Assembly: GCF_949987535.1 (NCBI RefSeq) | Contig: NC_080067.1 | Span: 53,442,910 to 53,506,909, forward strand | Length of the DNA: 64,000 nucleotides | DNA from: Balaenoptera acutorostrata | Taxonomy: Eukaryota > Chordata > Mammalia > Artiodactyla > Balaenopteridae | Direction: 5' to 3' | Shown: in pieces, positions 24,961-36,982 of the stretch | Position numbering within the stretch: the first letter of the stretch is position 1 | How the letters are laid out: each line of letters opens with the position of its first letter | Position numbers and translations under genes: made by a program | The notes under the pieces: model-generated | Seen by the model: the letters and a program-made list of their open reading frames with translations, nothing else | Database searches by the model: none | Told to the model about the DNA's origin: nothing

Positions 24961-26242
24961 TGCAAGAGAAATACCTTGGGATAGCTCTTTCTACACCACC
25001 AGCATCCAACCTATCACAAAAACATTCACAGATTAAAGAATAAAGAAAGAGGGAAATGTTAACAAGTGAGTTTTTGTTTTAATCAGGACATGTGGTGTGG
25101 AGCAGTAGACAACAGCCTTCATATCTTGGTTATCCATAGATATCAGGTACCAGCTACCTTTGCAGGGGCTGGTGTAAGGTAGGGTCGGGGAGGAAGGGGG
25201 CCATGTAACTGGACTCAAGGCAGCTAACTCCACAGCCACGGTGCTGGGACAAACTGCTTAACAGTGTTCAGGGAATCTATGTTAATGAAAGGTGATAATT
25301 TGTGAAGTGCTTAAGAGTTTAAAAAGATTTTGCCATCCATGATGAAATTTGATCACCATACTATATCAGTGAGGTACAGGGGGTGAACATCATCTTTTCT
25401 GTGTTATTATTGTTGTTTTAAATGAGAGGAGAGAATTGAGGGTCAGAGACACTAAGTAACTGCTCAGATTCCTGAGGTCACTTTCAGACCAGTGCTGTTG
25501 TTTGCTTTGGTCGGGTTCCCCCGATTAAGGTGCTCAGACCAGTTTAGAAGCACGTTTCCAGCTCATCCCAAACCTACCACTTAGCCCTTGGGCCCCAGCT
25601 CCTCTCCCTCAGGGCCATTCCTCTCCCAGGGCTCTGCCTTGAGGGCACAGGGCTACATGGCAGTCAGGGAGAGTGGGAGGAACTTGCGGTGAAGCCCTGC
25701 TTCTCATGCTGAAGCTCGAAGACCAAGGGGTGAAGCCCAAGGCACCACCAGCAGCTTCAGACAAACAGAGACAAGGCTGTAAAAGTTATTCAAACTGACA
25801 AACACAATGGTCAGGTTGAAATGCAGTCAGGAAGTTGACATGTGGTGAATGTTGGGGGTATTTTATGAAGTGAAAAAGAAAGTAACTCCAGAACCAGATA
25901 ATTCTAGTCATTTTTCTGTCTGAGTTGTAATTGATGAGTCCCTCATTGATACTCCTGTTGTTTTTACCCAAATAAATAATGCCACTGAAAGCAGTTTGAT
26001 GGGATAGGAGAGTACTGCTAAAACAGGGAAAATCTGTGACAGCAGAAGTGGTGGGAGGTCAGGAATTTTTGAAAGGCACCGTTAGAGAAACCATGTGGTT
26101 TGGGGTATGTTCCTAAGGTAAGGCAGTGGCCCTTACCCAGGAAATTCTTTTGACTGATAAATCATATTTTATTTTTATACGACTCAAGTTTATTAAACTC
26201 ATTTTATATATCAAACGAGTTTAGGATCGATAAAATGTATTT
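24961..26242. other. Non-genic stretch with a possible MIR
   Basis: About 25290-25500 reads like a very diverged reverse MIR (gagaattgagggtcagagac, cactaagtaactgctcag). About 25500-25760 is a GC-richer unique segment with no recognised gene. Confidence 0.45.
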
Positions 26243-26400
26243 CTGAAAACTAAGCAGGAAGTGGCAGTCTAGCGGTTAGAGCACAAGATGGAGACCCAGG
26301 AGTTCTTTATTTTATTTTCACCTCCTCCACCGCAAGCTCACGACTTAATGTGATCTGGGCAGAAGAGCAAATGATTTTTCTTCTCTTTCTCTCATTGGAA
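26243..26400 (+). mobile_element. MIR SINE
   Basis: Forward MIR 5' half: cagtctagcggttagagcac is a well-kept tRNA-like head, followed by the acttaatgtgatctgggcag segment. Confidence 0.75.
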
Positions 26401-28784
26401 AAACAAAGTAAAACAGAAACAAAAACACAGACTTTTTCACCCTTTTCGAAGCACTTACCCTATTCATGCTTGCTTGCTCCTCTTATTTTCCTTTTTCTCC
26501 TTTCCTGATTTGTAAGCCAACTCAAATGTCTAGGGGGACCGTGGCATGGTGTAAGATAGATAGATATTCTTTGTAGGTCTTTTAAGACCACTTCACATTT
26601 AAAAGAAAATGTCAAAGACAGGGCAAACCCTAATGAAAAGTTCAAACTATAATTTGACCTTCACTTAGAATAGAAACAGGGTTAAGTGAACAGGATCTTG
26701 AGAGCCAAGTATATGTAAAGTATTCAAAAGAAATTTCCTCTGAAATCTCAATAGAAAACTTTCTAAGATTGCCCTAACTCCTAGGTGTGGGATTCTTAGA
26801 CTCAAGAGAGGAAATAAATATTAGAAAATAACTATCAAATAAAATACTCCCCAGGCTCAAGAATATCCTGGTGTAGTCCATGTCTAAAATTAGGCAAGTA
26901 AAACAAGTCATTGAAGAATTACTTTAGATTTTTAAAACCACATTGGAATTAGTAAACATTTTCACAAGAAGACGTGATTTACTTTTTCACTACTTTTCTG
27001 TGAGTTTAAATGCCTCATTATTTTCTCCCTCATTAGGTTATAAACTTTTGAGAGCAAGGACTATAGGTTTTATTTATTATTGATTTCCCATAGCTTCTGA
27101 CACCGTTGATTGACAGTCTGAAGTGTTGGACTCTCTAGGCTAAAGGATTTTTCCCTGATGGAAGTATGAAAATTTCCTATTTTTCTTAAAAAAAAAAATG
27201 ACATCACAGACATAAATTGATATAGTATCAAAATTATCAGGAATCTAGAACATCAAATATTTTATTTTATATTTATACTTTATAATATTTATTTTATAAA
27301 ATTCACAATCTTGTTACACAATGAGGGTCTTTAGAATGAGTTGACAGAATCTCTCTGACTTTTTAGATTTTAATCTAATCTTTGCTATTTTATATTAACT
27401 CCAGTTAAACCTGCAATTTTCAAAGTTCTTTTGTTTGTTTGTGAATCTAAGTGCCAAATACACATGATTAGTTATTTGTATTTAGGGTCTTTATCGAAAA
27501 TCCTGGACTGGAGTTTCAGAGACATGGAGACCCTAGATTGCACTGAGCCTGCTGGTTTATTGGACTGTACCCTGTAGCACTTAAATCTCCAGCACAGAAT
27601 TTGGGATTAACTACTCACAGTTTTACATCGTTATCTATTGCTCATGGGTGGATATTGTTTTCTGAAATAGATGATAAGGTCCCTGAATGTAGCTCTTACA
27701 GGATCAGTAGCATGTAACACAACTCTGAAAGGTGAAAGCCATCTCATTTATCCAAGATTTCACAAACCAGAGTACAGCAGCTTGATAAAACATAACAATT
27801 TTTTACCTTGTACTAATAAAATTGTGTGGAGTCTGCGTGTGTGAGTAACTAATGATACGTGAGAAGCGACATGCTGAAGACTTCTAGGTACAGAAAAATA
27901 AGATTTTGCATTGTGTTTTTAAATGAATCGATTAGTCACTTATTTTAATTGTTAGTCGTGCATTCCCTCACATGAAGAGAAATGCTTTCAAAACATGTTC
28001 CTGACTCAATAAGAAAATGTTCAACTTTTACCTTCTGATTTGTCATTAGGAACAGTGTGACCATCACTTATGCGTCACAAGATTGGTAAGCAAAATTAAC
28101 CTCGAAGAACAAAGTGTTTATGATGCTGAGAGAACAAACACAATTCTCTACAACAAATTGAATGACATTCTAATTAATGTCTCAATGATTCAAGTCACTC
28201 GTTGTTGGAAGATAACTATTAAAGTAAACCTTCAGTATCATAAGAAAACTCTTCGCTTTTTCACTCAAAATAGGCTGAGATTCTTTTATGATGACTATAA
28301 AAGGATTAACTATAGATATAACTTAAATTTTATGCCAACAGGCATGTAATTATTTTCTCTAATACTGTCTCTTTCCCCCCCCAAAAAAGCTCATACTTAA
28401 TCCAGTGCTTCAGATTTTCTAAAATCTTGTGTCAGCAGCTTTTTCATTAAAGGTTTTAATTAGGTAGCTTTGCAATTTATGGTTCATGAATTTATACTGT
28501 GATTGTAGTCGTTATTGAATCGAAGACTTTGTGGCCTGTAGTAAATTATTTCCACATAATATGTTCTTTCCATTTCTCAAGATATTGTCACAGGTAGCCA
28601 GACTCTTTCACCCATTTTCCATGAATAAGGATGGCATTTGCTCCTGGCAGCCATTCTGTGACCAAGAGGAGAATCAGCCTGAGAAGCTGACACAATGGCA
28701 TCAGAGCAAAGAGATGATTGCCCTACCTCTAAACTTCCTTTAACACAAGTAAAATAGTTTTATTATTATTTCAGCTTAAGTTTG
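26401..28784. other. Non-genic stretch
   Basis: AT-rich; no recognisable gene or repeat. A 36-bp open segment with splice-like edges at 28050-28085 is noted under rejected items. Confidence 0.5.
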
Positions 28785-28858
28785 ACTTACAGACAAGAGT
28801 AAACTAAGACAATACTCAAAGACTTACAGACAAGAGTAAACTAAGACAATACTCAAAG
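28785..28858. repeat. Perfect 37-bp tandem duplication
   Basis: Unit 28785-28821, starting acttacagacaagagtaaac, is repeated without a single mismatch at 28822-28858. Confidence 0.97.
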
Positions 28859-29540
28859 AAAAAGAGAGTAAAGGGGTAGCACAGAGAAACTACTCAAATT
28901 ACAATTTTTCCTGAAGTCTTCCATGATTATTGACTAGATTTCACCCAACTTATTCAAACACAGGAGTTAAGATAAAAGCAATAATCACAGATCAAAGGGA
29001 CAAACAATAATAACTCCAGAGGTAGTTGCAAGCAAGAGTCGTAGGTTGCTCTAGTGGTGGTCCTGTACTTACCAGCTACTGCTGCTATTGTTAAAAACTT
29101 GGATTTCCTCTATAATACATGAGGTTTATTAAGCTTTATTGTATGAATCAAGTAATTTGTTATCTACTGCATTCAGAATGTGGTTCCTTTGCATCACCAA
29201 GAGTTGAAGCAACCTGTTACTTAATTTTGTTTATTTCTACATGGCTACCTAAGAAGAAAGAGAGAATCATTTCTCAGCCTTCATACAGTACTAACAACCA
29301 CTCAGGTGATCACCTTAGCTCACCGCTGAAGATTTTCCTTGCATCATCATTCGACTCATCCAATTAATGGATAACACCCTTGTGCTTTGACAGTTTCTAA
29401 GCTAAGTATATGCTTTCTGTTTCCGTCATAGATGGCCAATGGCTGTTGACTATTAACATGTACAACATTCATTTTTCTTTTTTGTCTTCTATTCTTTAGT
29501 AAAGTATTTCAATAACTTTGTTTTGTTTTTTTTTTTAAGG
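28859..29540. other. Non-genic stretch
   Basis: No recognisable gene or repeat. Confidence 0.5.
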
Positions 29541-29755
29541 CAGCAGATAGAGCAGTCTGGAATCAGGTTGCCTGGGTTTGAAACCTAGTTTTTACTTACA
29601 AACCCTTGGACAAGTGAAAATGTTTCTGTGCATTAATTTCCTCAATTGTAAAATAAGGAATAAGTAGAATCTATCTCATAGGATTGTTGGGAGGATATCA
29701 TGAATAAATATATGTAAAGCAATTAAACTAATACCTCACACACCATAAATAATTA
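29541..29755 (+). mobile_element. MIR SINE
   Basis: Forward MIR: gttgcctgggtttgaaacc (B-box region), ccttggacaagtgaaaatg, cctcaattgtaaaataagg and cataggattgttgggagg follow the consensus over about 215 bp. Confidence 0.88.
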
Positions 29756-29756
29756 G

Positions 29757-29930
29757 CTATTCATTCATTCATTCAACAAATAACTCATTGAGATCCTAAT
29801 ATGGATAAAGTGTTGTCCTGGGACTTGTGAGAATGCAAAGGTAAAAAAGTCTTTTTCTGCCTTCATGTAGTTAACTGTCTAGTATGGGAGATAGGGCACA
29901 AACAAAAATAACAACAATGTCGGATAGTAT
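29757..29930 (-). mobile_element. L2 LINE 3' end
   Basis: Reverse L2 3' terminus beginning at its tandem end tcattcattcattcaac, then gtgttgtcctgggacttg and ctgccttcatgtagttaac. It directly abuts the MIR. Confidence 0.8.
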
Positions 29931-30349
29931 TAAAAAATCACGTAAGTCTATTATATATGAAGAGGCGAGAAGACAGAGGTGGGTCAATGCTAGTATTGTT
30001 TTTCCCTTGTATTCATGTAATTTATGTAGTGTCGTGATTTAGCATTTTTCTGTTGCTATGTAGATTCTTTGGTCAAAGCTTGCTTGCTTGTTTCCTGTTG
30101 CCTGTTTTCCTATTTATCCACATAGCAAAGTGGCACAGGGTATTACAACAGCAAACAAGGATGCTAAAGAAAGTACCAAAACATAGAAAACATATTGTGG
30201 CCTTCTCCCTGTTCACTAATTGAGTAGAACTGACCATACCCTCCTTTGTGACTCATTGTACCCTGCAAATACTAAATTTGAAAGATCAAAGATCACATTC
30301 TGTTGAGTTTTGAATCCTAAGTATCTAATGAAATGTCCCTGATTTCAGA
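29931..30349. other. Non-genic stretch
   Basis: No recognisable gene or repeat. Confidence 0.5.
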
Positions 30350-30745
30350 GACCTGGTCACTTAGAATATCACTTTCTCCTGGTCACAGTGATTGGTTCAG
30401 AAAAAGGGAAAATCACCCAAATAAGACTCAGAAATTTTCTGCTAGAACAATTGTTGAAAGATTCATTCTGCCTACTCATTTTGCCAAGCTGTTGGAATAT
30501 GAGATGGAGTTGCCAACAACCATCTTGCTGCCACCTGGAGAAAGTCTGAGAAGGAAGCAGAGGAGAGGCAAGAGAGAGGGAGAAAACTGACAACACTGAA
30601 ATGCTGGATTTGGCTGGGCCTGACCCACTACTTGGCCTTCTAAGTTAAAGAGTAAATACACTCTCTCTTTGTTCAAAACCAGTTTGGATAAGGATGCTGT
30701 TTGCTCACTACAAGACCCAGAGTATGTGTTATTATTATTATCCAC
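30350..30745 (+). mobile_element. Ancient interspersed repeat, family unresolved
   Basis: The order cagtgattggttcag, accatcttgctgccacctgg, gagaaagtctgagaagg and tgttcaaaaccagtttgg matches a familiar mammalian repeat that ends in an LTR-like AATAAA/TTGG region, but I cannot name the family with certainty. No coding content is supported. Confidence 0.45.
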
Positions 30746-31159
30746 AGGATTTTTTGTCAGTAAAACATAGTCTTAGTCTTTGAATAGTTATACAAATGAA
30801 ACAATCATCAACATTTCCATCACCCCATCCCAACCACGATTCTCAACTTTGTTATTTGCATACAGCTTTGCACTTTACAAAGAATTTCTTCTCTCACATT
30901 GGATCCTAATTACAATCCAATCATCAAGTAGGGAAGCATTAATACTTTATGTGCAAAAAAATTAAGGCTTTGATCAGTTAAGTAACTTGCCTAGCTTAAT
31001 TCATTTAGTAGATGAATACCTGTTTTCAAAAGCTTAATTTTCCATCATAAAAGTAAATGTACATTGACTTAGTCTTATAAGTCTTATATGAAGCAACAGA
31101 CCCAGATTTACCCTCTCATGTTATACAACTGGAAAACCTGGGTGTGGGGAGAATATACA
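30746..31159. other. Non-genic stretch
   Basis: AT-rich, no recognisable gene or repeat. Confidence 0.5.
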
Positions 31160-31378
31160 CAGTTGACCTTTGAACAACCTGGGGGTTAGTGGTCTCAACT
31201 CCCTGCCTAGTCGAAAATCCACGTGTAACTTTACAGTCAGCCCTCTGTATCCGTGATTTCATATGTATCTGCAGATTCAACCATCCACGGGCTGTGCAGT
31301 ACTGTAGTATTTATTGAAAAAAATCCATGTATAAGTGGACTCCCGCAGTTGAAGCCCATGTTGCTCAAGGGTCAACTG
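31160..31378 (-). mobile_element. Non-autonomous Tigger-type DNA transposon
   Basis: A 219-bp element bounded by inverted repeats: cagttgacctttgaacaac at the left and, in reverse complement, cagttgacccttgagcaac at the right. The inner text (gccctctgtatccgtgat, agtatttattgaaaaaaatcc, ataagtggactcccgcag) is typical of Tigger (pogo-group) short elements. No transposase is encoded. Orientation is assigned arbitrarily. Confidence 0.85.
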
Positions 31379-31380
31379 CA

Positions 31381-31427
31381 TATATATACAGAGAGAGAGA
31401 GATAGATGGATAGATAGATATAGAAAG
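31381..31427. repeat. (TA)n, (GA)n and (GATA)n simple repeats
   Basis: Short consecutive runs of TA, AGAG and GATA/GATG units directly after the Tigger element. Confidence 0.85.
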
Positions 31428-31429
31428 TT

Positions 31430-32660
31430 TCAACAATTTTCAGGCAGCACAACCAGAGAGCTATAATCTCTGAGAGAAGAGAAACAAATAAGGTGAAGCA
31501 TACAGTCATTCAAGCCTAATGCCTGGAGGCTCTTTCTGGGCTGCAAATCAGGGAAGAAAAATACAAAAGTGCCTTACAGCCTTTCTGAGTTGAGAAAACA
31601 GTTCAGGGAGGCCAGAAAGGAGGGTATTTCAGTGAAAGACTACTCCCTGCACAGAGACAAAGCTCCAAAGATCTGCAGAGGAAACCTTCTGTTTCTGGCT
31701 GAGTACAAATCAGTGCCAGTTGAGAGAAAATGATCCAAGTTCAGAGAAAAAGCCACCAGAAAGCAGTAGATAGAACAATTCCTGATGCTCACATCAATCT
31801 GAGAGTAGCCTGAGTTCCCACTAGCCAGAGTGGGAAGACATTAGATTACAATAATAGGGTAGAATCCTCAATAGGGTTATGCACTGGTGGTGGACTGAAT
31901 TAGCCCTAGACCAAAGGATCCTCTTCTTCCATTCTAGAAAAGTTGAAAAGCAAGTCTCAACATGATCTAATCGATTTTAAGTAACCTAGCTGCACACCAA
32001 AACAAAATTCAACCCTATTTAAAGGAATACAATATGGTCCAACTAAGAACAATAGAGAATTTACAATGTCCAGCATCCATTAAAAAAAAAAAATTACCAG
32101 ACATGCAAATGAGCAGGAAAATATCATTTCTAACCAGGAGAAAATCAATCAAAAAAAAAAAAAAAACAGTCCTAGAAATGACAGAGATAAAGGAATTACC
32201 AGAAAAGCACATTGAAATAGTTATACATATATGTTCCATATGTGTATGGAGGGAGACAAAAACATGAGCGTGATGAAAAGAAAAATTAAAGATATGAAAA
32301 AGACCACTTCTAAAGATGAAAAAGAAAAATTAAATGGAAAATAATTTAGGTGAAATTGGCATTATATTAGTCACTGCAGAAAAAATACAGTAATAGACTC
32401 TTGAAAAAAATTATTGAAGTAGTAGAAACTATTAAGGCATGTTAAATGAAATTACCCAAAATGCAGCACAGAAGAAAAGATCAGTGACCTATAAGACAAA
32501 AACAAGCAGTCTAATACATGTGTAATTAGATTTCAAGAGAGGTGAGAGAAAGGAATAGAAAAAATATTTGAAGAAATAATGCTATTTTAAAAAATGTGAT
32601 CTAAATAATCTGCCTACCAATATAAGAAGTATAAAGAATCTCAAGGAAAATAAATGTATG
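31430..32660 (+). mobile_element. Old L1 (L1M/HAL1-like) relic, 5' UTR to ORF1
   Basis: Forward L1 remains. The 32090-32300 part (accagacatgcaaatgagc, ctagaaatgacagagataaag, gaattaccagaaaagcac) matches the L1M ORF1 start region. The upstream 600 bp read like the older 5' UTR. Numerous stops and A runs; no intact frame. Confidence 0.7.
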
Positions 32661-32665
32661 TGGTA

Positions 32666-32669
32666 TACA

Positions 32670-32702
<33 letters not shown>
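32666..32702. repeat. (CA)n microsatellite
   Basis: About 18 CA units with one T interruption at the junction between two L1 segments. Confidence 0.95.
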
Positions 32703-32706
<4 letters not shown>

Positions 32707-33172
32707 GAAAATTACTGAGCCATAAAAAAGAATGAAATCTTACCATTTGCTACAACATGAATGGACCTAGAGGGTATTATTCTGAGTGAAATAAGTCAGA
32801 CAGAGAAAGACAAATACTGTATGATTTCACTTATATGTGGACTTAAAAAACAAAACCAATGAACCAACATAACAAAACAGAAACAGAGTTATAGGTACAG
32901 AGAACAAACAGGTGGTTGCCAGAGGGCAGGGGGCTGGGAGGAGGGAGATTAAGAGGTACAAACTTGCAGTTCCAAAATAAATGAGTCATGGGTATGAAAT
33001 GTACAGTGTGGGGAATATAGTCAATAACTATATACTATCTTTGTATGATAACATATTGTAACTAGACTCTTGTGGTGATCATTTTGAAATGTATAGAAAT
33101 ATCTGATCACTATGTTGTGTAACAGAAACTAACACAGTGCTGTAGGTCAATTATACTTCGAAAACAAACACA
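32703..33172 (+). mobile_element. L1 (L1MA-like) ORF2 end and 3' UTR
   Basis: Starts in the end of ORF2 (gagccataaaaaagaatg, acaacatgaatggacctag, aagtcagacagagaaagac) and continues through the 3' UTR (gtggttgccagagggcag, taactatatactatctttg) to caattatacttc and a short A-rich tail. Older than the L1 copies with target-site duplications. Confidence 0.85.
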
Positions 33173-33546
33173 TGAACTCACAGAAAAAGAGATCAGATTT
33201 ATGGTTAGCAGAGGCGGAAGTTGGGTGGAAGCGAACTGGATGGAGGTTGTCAAAATGTACAAACTTCCAGTTATAAGGTAAATAAGCACTAGGGATGTAA
33301 TGTACCACACGATAAATATAATGAACACTGCTGTGTGTTAACATGTGAAAGTTGTTCAGAGAGGAAACCCTAAGAGTTCTCTCATCACAAGGAAAAAAAT
33401 TTTTCCTGTTTAGTTTTCTGTCAGTATGAGATGATCACTAAAGTTATTGTGATAATCACTTCATGATGTATGTAAATCAAACCATTATGCTGTACACCCT
33501 AAATTTATACAGTGCTGTATGTCAATTATATCTCAATAAAACTGGG
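33173..33546 (+). mobile_element. Second L1MA-like 3' UTR copy, directly adjacent
   Basis: A second forward L1 3' UTR: catgaactcacagaaaaag, tacaaacttccagttataag, tgctgtacaccctaaatt, ending gtcaattatatctcaataaa. It repeats the type of sequence found in the preceding copy, so two insertions lie head to tail or one lies within the other's tail. Confidence 0.83.
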
Positions 33547-33899
33547 GAAAAGCTGAACACTAATTTATGTAAAAAGTTTGTTGTGTTTAAGGCAAAAGCC
33601 CAAAGATTGGGAATACATCTTCTTCCTGATAAAACGTATTGTCATTGTTGGAAATGTTTGTATTCTCTACCTTTGCTAGAAGGTTTTTCTAATCACCAAG
33701 GCTAGTGATTTATCTGAGTATAATGCAAGACGTCTTCTCTAATATCATTAGATGGTATCAGTCCATTATATGGTTTCCCTGTATTATTATATGGTTTGTC
33801 ATAGTTATTGCCTTTAATATTTAGACCTATGGGTATAAGAGAAAGATTACTCTCTTCTGTCTGTATCAACACTCATGAAAATAGCCTTTACCTCCGATC
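33547..33899. other. Non-genic stretch
   Basis: No recognisable gene or repeat. Confidence 0.5.
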
Positions 33900-36000
33900 A
33901 CAAAAATAATACATATCTAATATTTTAAAAGTCCGCAGACGTACTCACACAGGAATAATAGTTTCTTCTGGAGAAACAAATGGAATAACTGAGGCTATAA
34001 GGTAATTTCATTTCATTGTTATACTTTGTTTCTGTTTTTTTGTGTAAGAATATATTTATGTATCATTTTATAATTAAAAATGTAAAATAAAAAGGAAATT
34101 TAAAATTTGAAAAATATGGTAAAGTAGAAAAATAAATTCTACATATTGCTGTTAATATTTTGTGTATTTTCTTCTAGTAACTCTTCTATTTTTATAAATG
34201 TGTAATTATATATATTTATAAAACTTTGGTTATACTCTTTCAATTCACTTTCTCATGGTTATATTGAATTCATTCACTGATCATAATCTATTTAACCATA
34301 CTTCTATTGCTGAATATTTTTATGGCAGCGTAAACAATGTTACAAAGAACAAAATGAGCATAAATCTTTTTTAATATACCAAATTGTTTTCTTAGAGTAC
34401 ATTCCTACAAGTGAACTTGCTGGCTCAAATGTGTGAATATTTTTAAGACTTTTGTTATATCATACTCATATTGCTCTCTAAAAAGCTATCTTACATTCCT
34501 AAAATTAATTTATAATTGTCCTCATTTCCCACCACCCTTGCCAAAACTGAATATGATCATCTTTTTCACCTTTGCCAGTGTTACACGTGAAAAATCATTT
34601 CTTTGCTTTTTTTTTTGTGATGTAGACACTTTCTTGTATTGTTCATAACTTGTATGGTGAGTAGCCAGTTATTTTCTTTTATCAATTTTCCTCTTTTTTT
34701 TTTTTAATTTATTTATTTATTTTTGGCTGTGTTGGGTCTTCATTTCTGTGCGACGGTGTTCCCCAGTTGTGGCGAGTGGGGGTCACTCTTCATCACGATG
34801 CGCGGGCCTTTCACTATCACGGCCTCTCTTGTTGCGGAGCACAGGCTCCAGACACGCAGGCTCAGCAATTGTGGCTCACGGGCCTAGTTGCTCCGTGGCA
34901 TGTGGGATCTTCCCGGACCAGGGCTCGTACCCGTGTCCCCTGCATTGGCAGGCAGACTCTCAACCACTGCGCCACCAGGGAAGCCCAATTTTCCTCTTTT
35001 TAATGTACCTTATTAATTTATAAATATCTTCATAAATAGGAACAGTTCTCTATTTTTACTTCATTTTAAAATTTTTACTATTTTGCCATTACTTTATTTA
35101 TGATATTTTATGCAAACAGGCTTTTATTTTTATGTACTTGAATATATTAACATTTATAGTTTTGATTATTTACTTTGGGTATCTACCAAGAATCAGATTT
35201 ATCTTCATCTATACATTATTATTTTATGAATTTAAAACTACATCCTCTTTAACATTTTAATCCATCTGCAGTTTTTAAAAATATTATGAGGTAAAAATTT
35301 CTAATTAATTCAACAAATTATGCCATCCTTCTTCCCATTAATTAAGCCATTCTTTCTCACTAATGAAAATGGATTCTTTATTATATTAGAAAACACATTT
35401 TTTTTTCTCGTTATCTAGGGCTATTTATTCATCACTCTTACTTGACTTACATATGCAAAGTAACATTTGTGTTCAAATATGGCATGAATTTCAAATTTTC
35501 GTCACAAGATATTCTTGAAATAGCAACAATTTGGTTGAGTAAAGTGATGAATGTGTCTTGGGTCACTTTATCAGTTTTCTATTCCCTTCCATTAATTCAT
35601 CTATCCTTACACTAGTATCACACCAGAGTCATTATTATACTTTTGATAACATGATATATAATTTTGAAAGCTCTCCTCATTATTTATTCTTTCATTGCCT
35701 TTTTTGTTTGCTTATTTTCACTTATTTATTATTCCACAGAGGCTTTAGAATCCATTTTATTGTAATTGCTTTAAATTTGTACATTTATTTGGGGAAACTT
35801 ACAGCTTTATAATACTTGCGTTCAGGAACATGACATACATCTCTATATAATCAAACCTAATTATATGTTTCTCAATAAAATTTTATATGTATAGATACTC
35901 TCAATTTAATTGAGTTTATTCTTAGGTGTAATTTTATGTCTTTTTTAAAATGTATTTTCTTTTGTCATTTTATTATTCTAAATGGACTATTATTGGTAAT
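33900..36000 (-). mobile_element. Old L1 (L1M-type) relic, interrupted by SINE
   Basis: Reverse-strand L1 relic of the same kind as at 7.9-9.9 kb: catacttctattgctgaat, tacattcctacaagtgaac, tgtaattgctttaaatttg and the surrounding T-rich text. Stops in every frame. A CHR SINE is inserted at 34.7-35.0 kb. Limits approximate. Confidence 0.6.
34684..35001 (-). mobile_element. CHR-type tRNA-derived SINE with target-site duplication
   Basis: Complete reverse-strand SINE, body 34699-34986, flanked by aattttcctcttttt (34684-34698 and 34987-35001), a perfect 15-bp duplication. About 90% similar by eye to the copy at 8.2 kb and with the same internal structure. The A box TGGCGCAGTGG is intact (34964-34974). 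The B box reads GGTACGAGCCC (34921-34931), with the usual second T of GGTTC replaced by A, which should weaken TFIIIC binding. Confidence 0.93.
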
Positions 36001-36442
36001 TGCCCCAGTGAGACTATCTTTGAAACCTCAAAATAGGTCAGAATTATTTTCATATAAGGGGGTCACTAATCCATTCTTATCAGGAAGAGATGGCTACCAC
36101 AAAGGGAATAGATAGCAGAAAATACAATGTGACGAACTTGGAGGTGTTGTTCAGTCTGAAGGGAATGGACACTCATGAGCTTCAACAACTGTTGTTATTG
36201 AGGACTCTGCTTGGGCTCCTGATTTCACAAGAGAAGATAGAAATCTGGTTTTACGTAAAATAAGTTCAGAGTTTCTGAGGACACATGAAAAATGATAGGA
36301 GCACTCGAGGAAAGTTAAACATAAGAAAGTAGTAAGAGCCTAGTAAAAAAAAGAAGTTTTGTAATACATTAATTTACTTACTCCAAAAATGTTTATAGAA
36401 CACTTATTATGTGTCATATTTTGTGGAGAAAAATGATAAATG
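36001..36442. other. Non-genic stretch
   Basis: Mostly unique. 36375-36430 (atgtttatagaacacttatt) is a possible short reverse L2 3' end. Confidence 0.45.
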
Positions 36443-36565
36443 TGTTAGTCAGCTTGAGCTGATATAACAGATGGTATACACTAGATGGTTATACACTGGA
36501 TAAACATTTATTTCTCACAGTTCTTGAGTCTGGAAAGTCCAAGAACAAGACACCAGCAGCTCTGG
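36443..36565 (-). mobile_element. MLT1-type MaLR LTR fragment
   Basis: The string gtgttagtcagcttgagctg followed by tttatttctcacagttcttg and gaaagtccaagaacaagac is the reverse complement of the 3' part of an MLT1 LTR. About 120 bp remain. Confidence 0.75.
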
Positions 36566-36629
36566 CATCTAATGAGCTTCCCTGGTTGGCAATACTCCAC
36601 GTGTTATCATTCCATGTAAACTGTCAGAC

Positions 36630-36870
36630 ATCAATGCCAGGAAAGTAACACATCTATGACTCCACGAGAAGAAGACAATGGGAGCTCCACATTTGATACA
36701 TTTCCTGGACTCTGACTTATGCCCTTCTTCCCTTGGTTGGTTTTAAATCTGTATCCTTTCCATGTAATAAATTGTAAGCATGAAGATAATCACTTTCAGT
36801 GAGTTCTGAGACCCTTCTTGCAAATTATTAAACTTGAGGGTGCTCTCTTATGTTTCCCTTAAACTTTTTC
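36630..36870 (+). mobile_element. Possible LTR fragment (R/U5-like end)
   Basis: The order cttcccttggttggttttaa, tatcctttccatgtaataaa (AATAAA signal) and tcagtgagttctgagaccc then attattaaacttgagggtg resembles the poly(A)/U5 end of a mammalian endogenous retroviral LTR. No coding region accompanies it; the family is not resolved. Confidence 0.5.
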
Positions 36871-36936
36871 AGCTGGCTTAAACTCTCATACTGTTCATTT
36901 GGGTTAAAGTTCTAAATAACTTGACCCTTAACCCCT

Positions 36937-36938
<2 letters not shown>

Positions 36939-36980
<42 letters not shown>

Positions 36981-36982
36981 AG
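36939..36982. repeat. (AC)n/(AG)n microsatellite
   Basis: Nineteen uninterrupted AC units followed by three AG units. Confidence 0.97.

Noticed and set aside
28050..28085. 36-bp segment between TTTGTCATTAG and GTAAGC
   Set aside because: Splice-like edges, but too short and without a recognised peptide; chance microexon-like patterns are expected at this scale.
36939..36982. CRISPR-like or regulatory array
   Set aside because: Simple AC/AG microsatellite; no spacers. No CRISPR arrays or bacterial features occur anywhere in the window.
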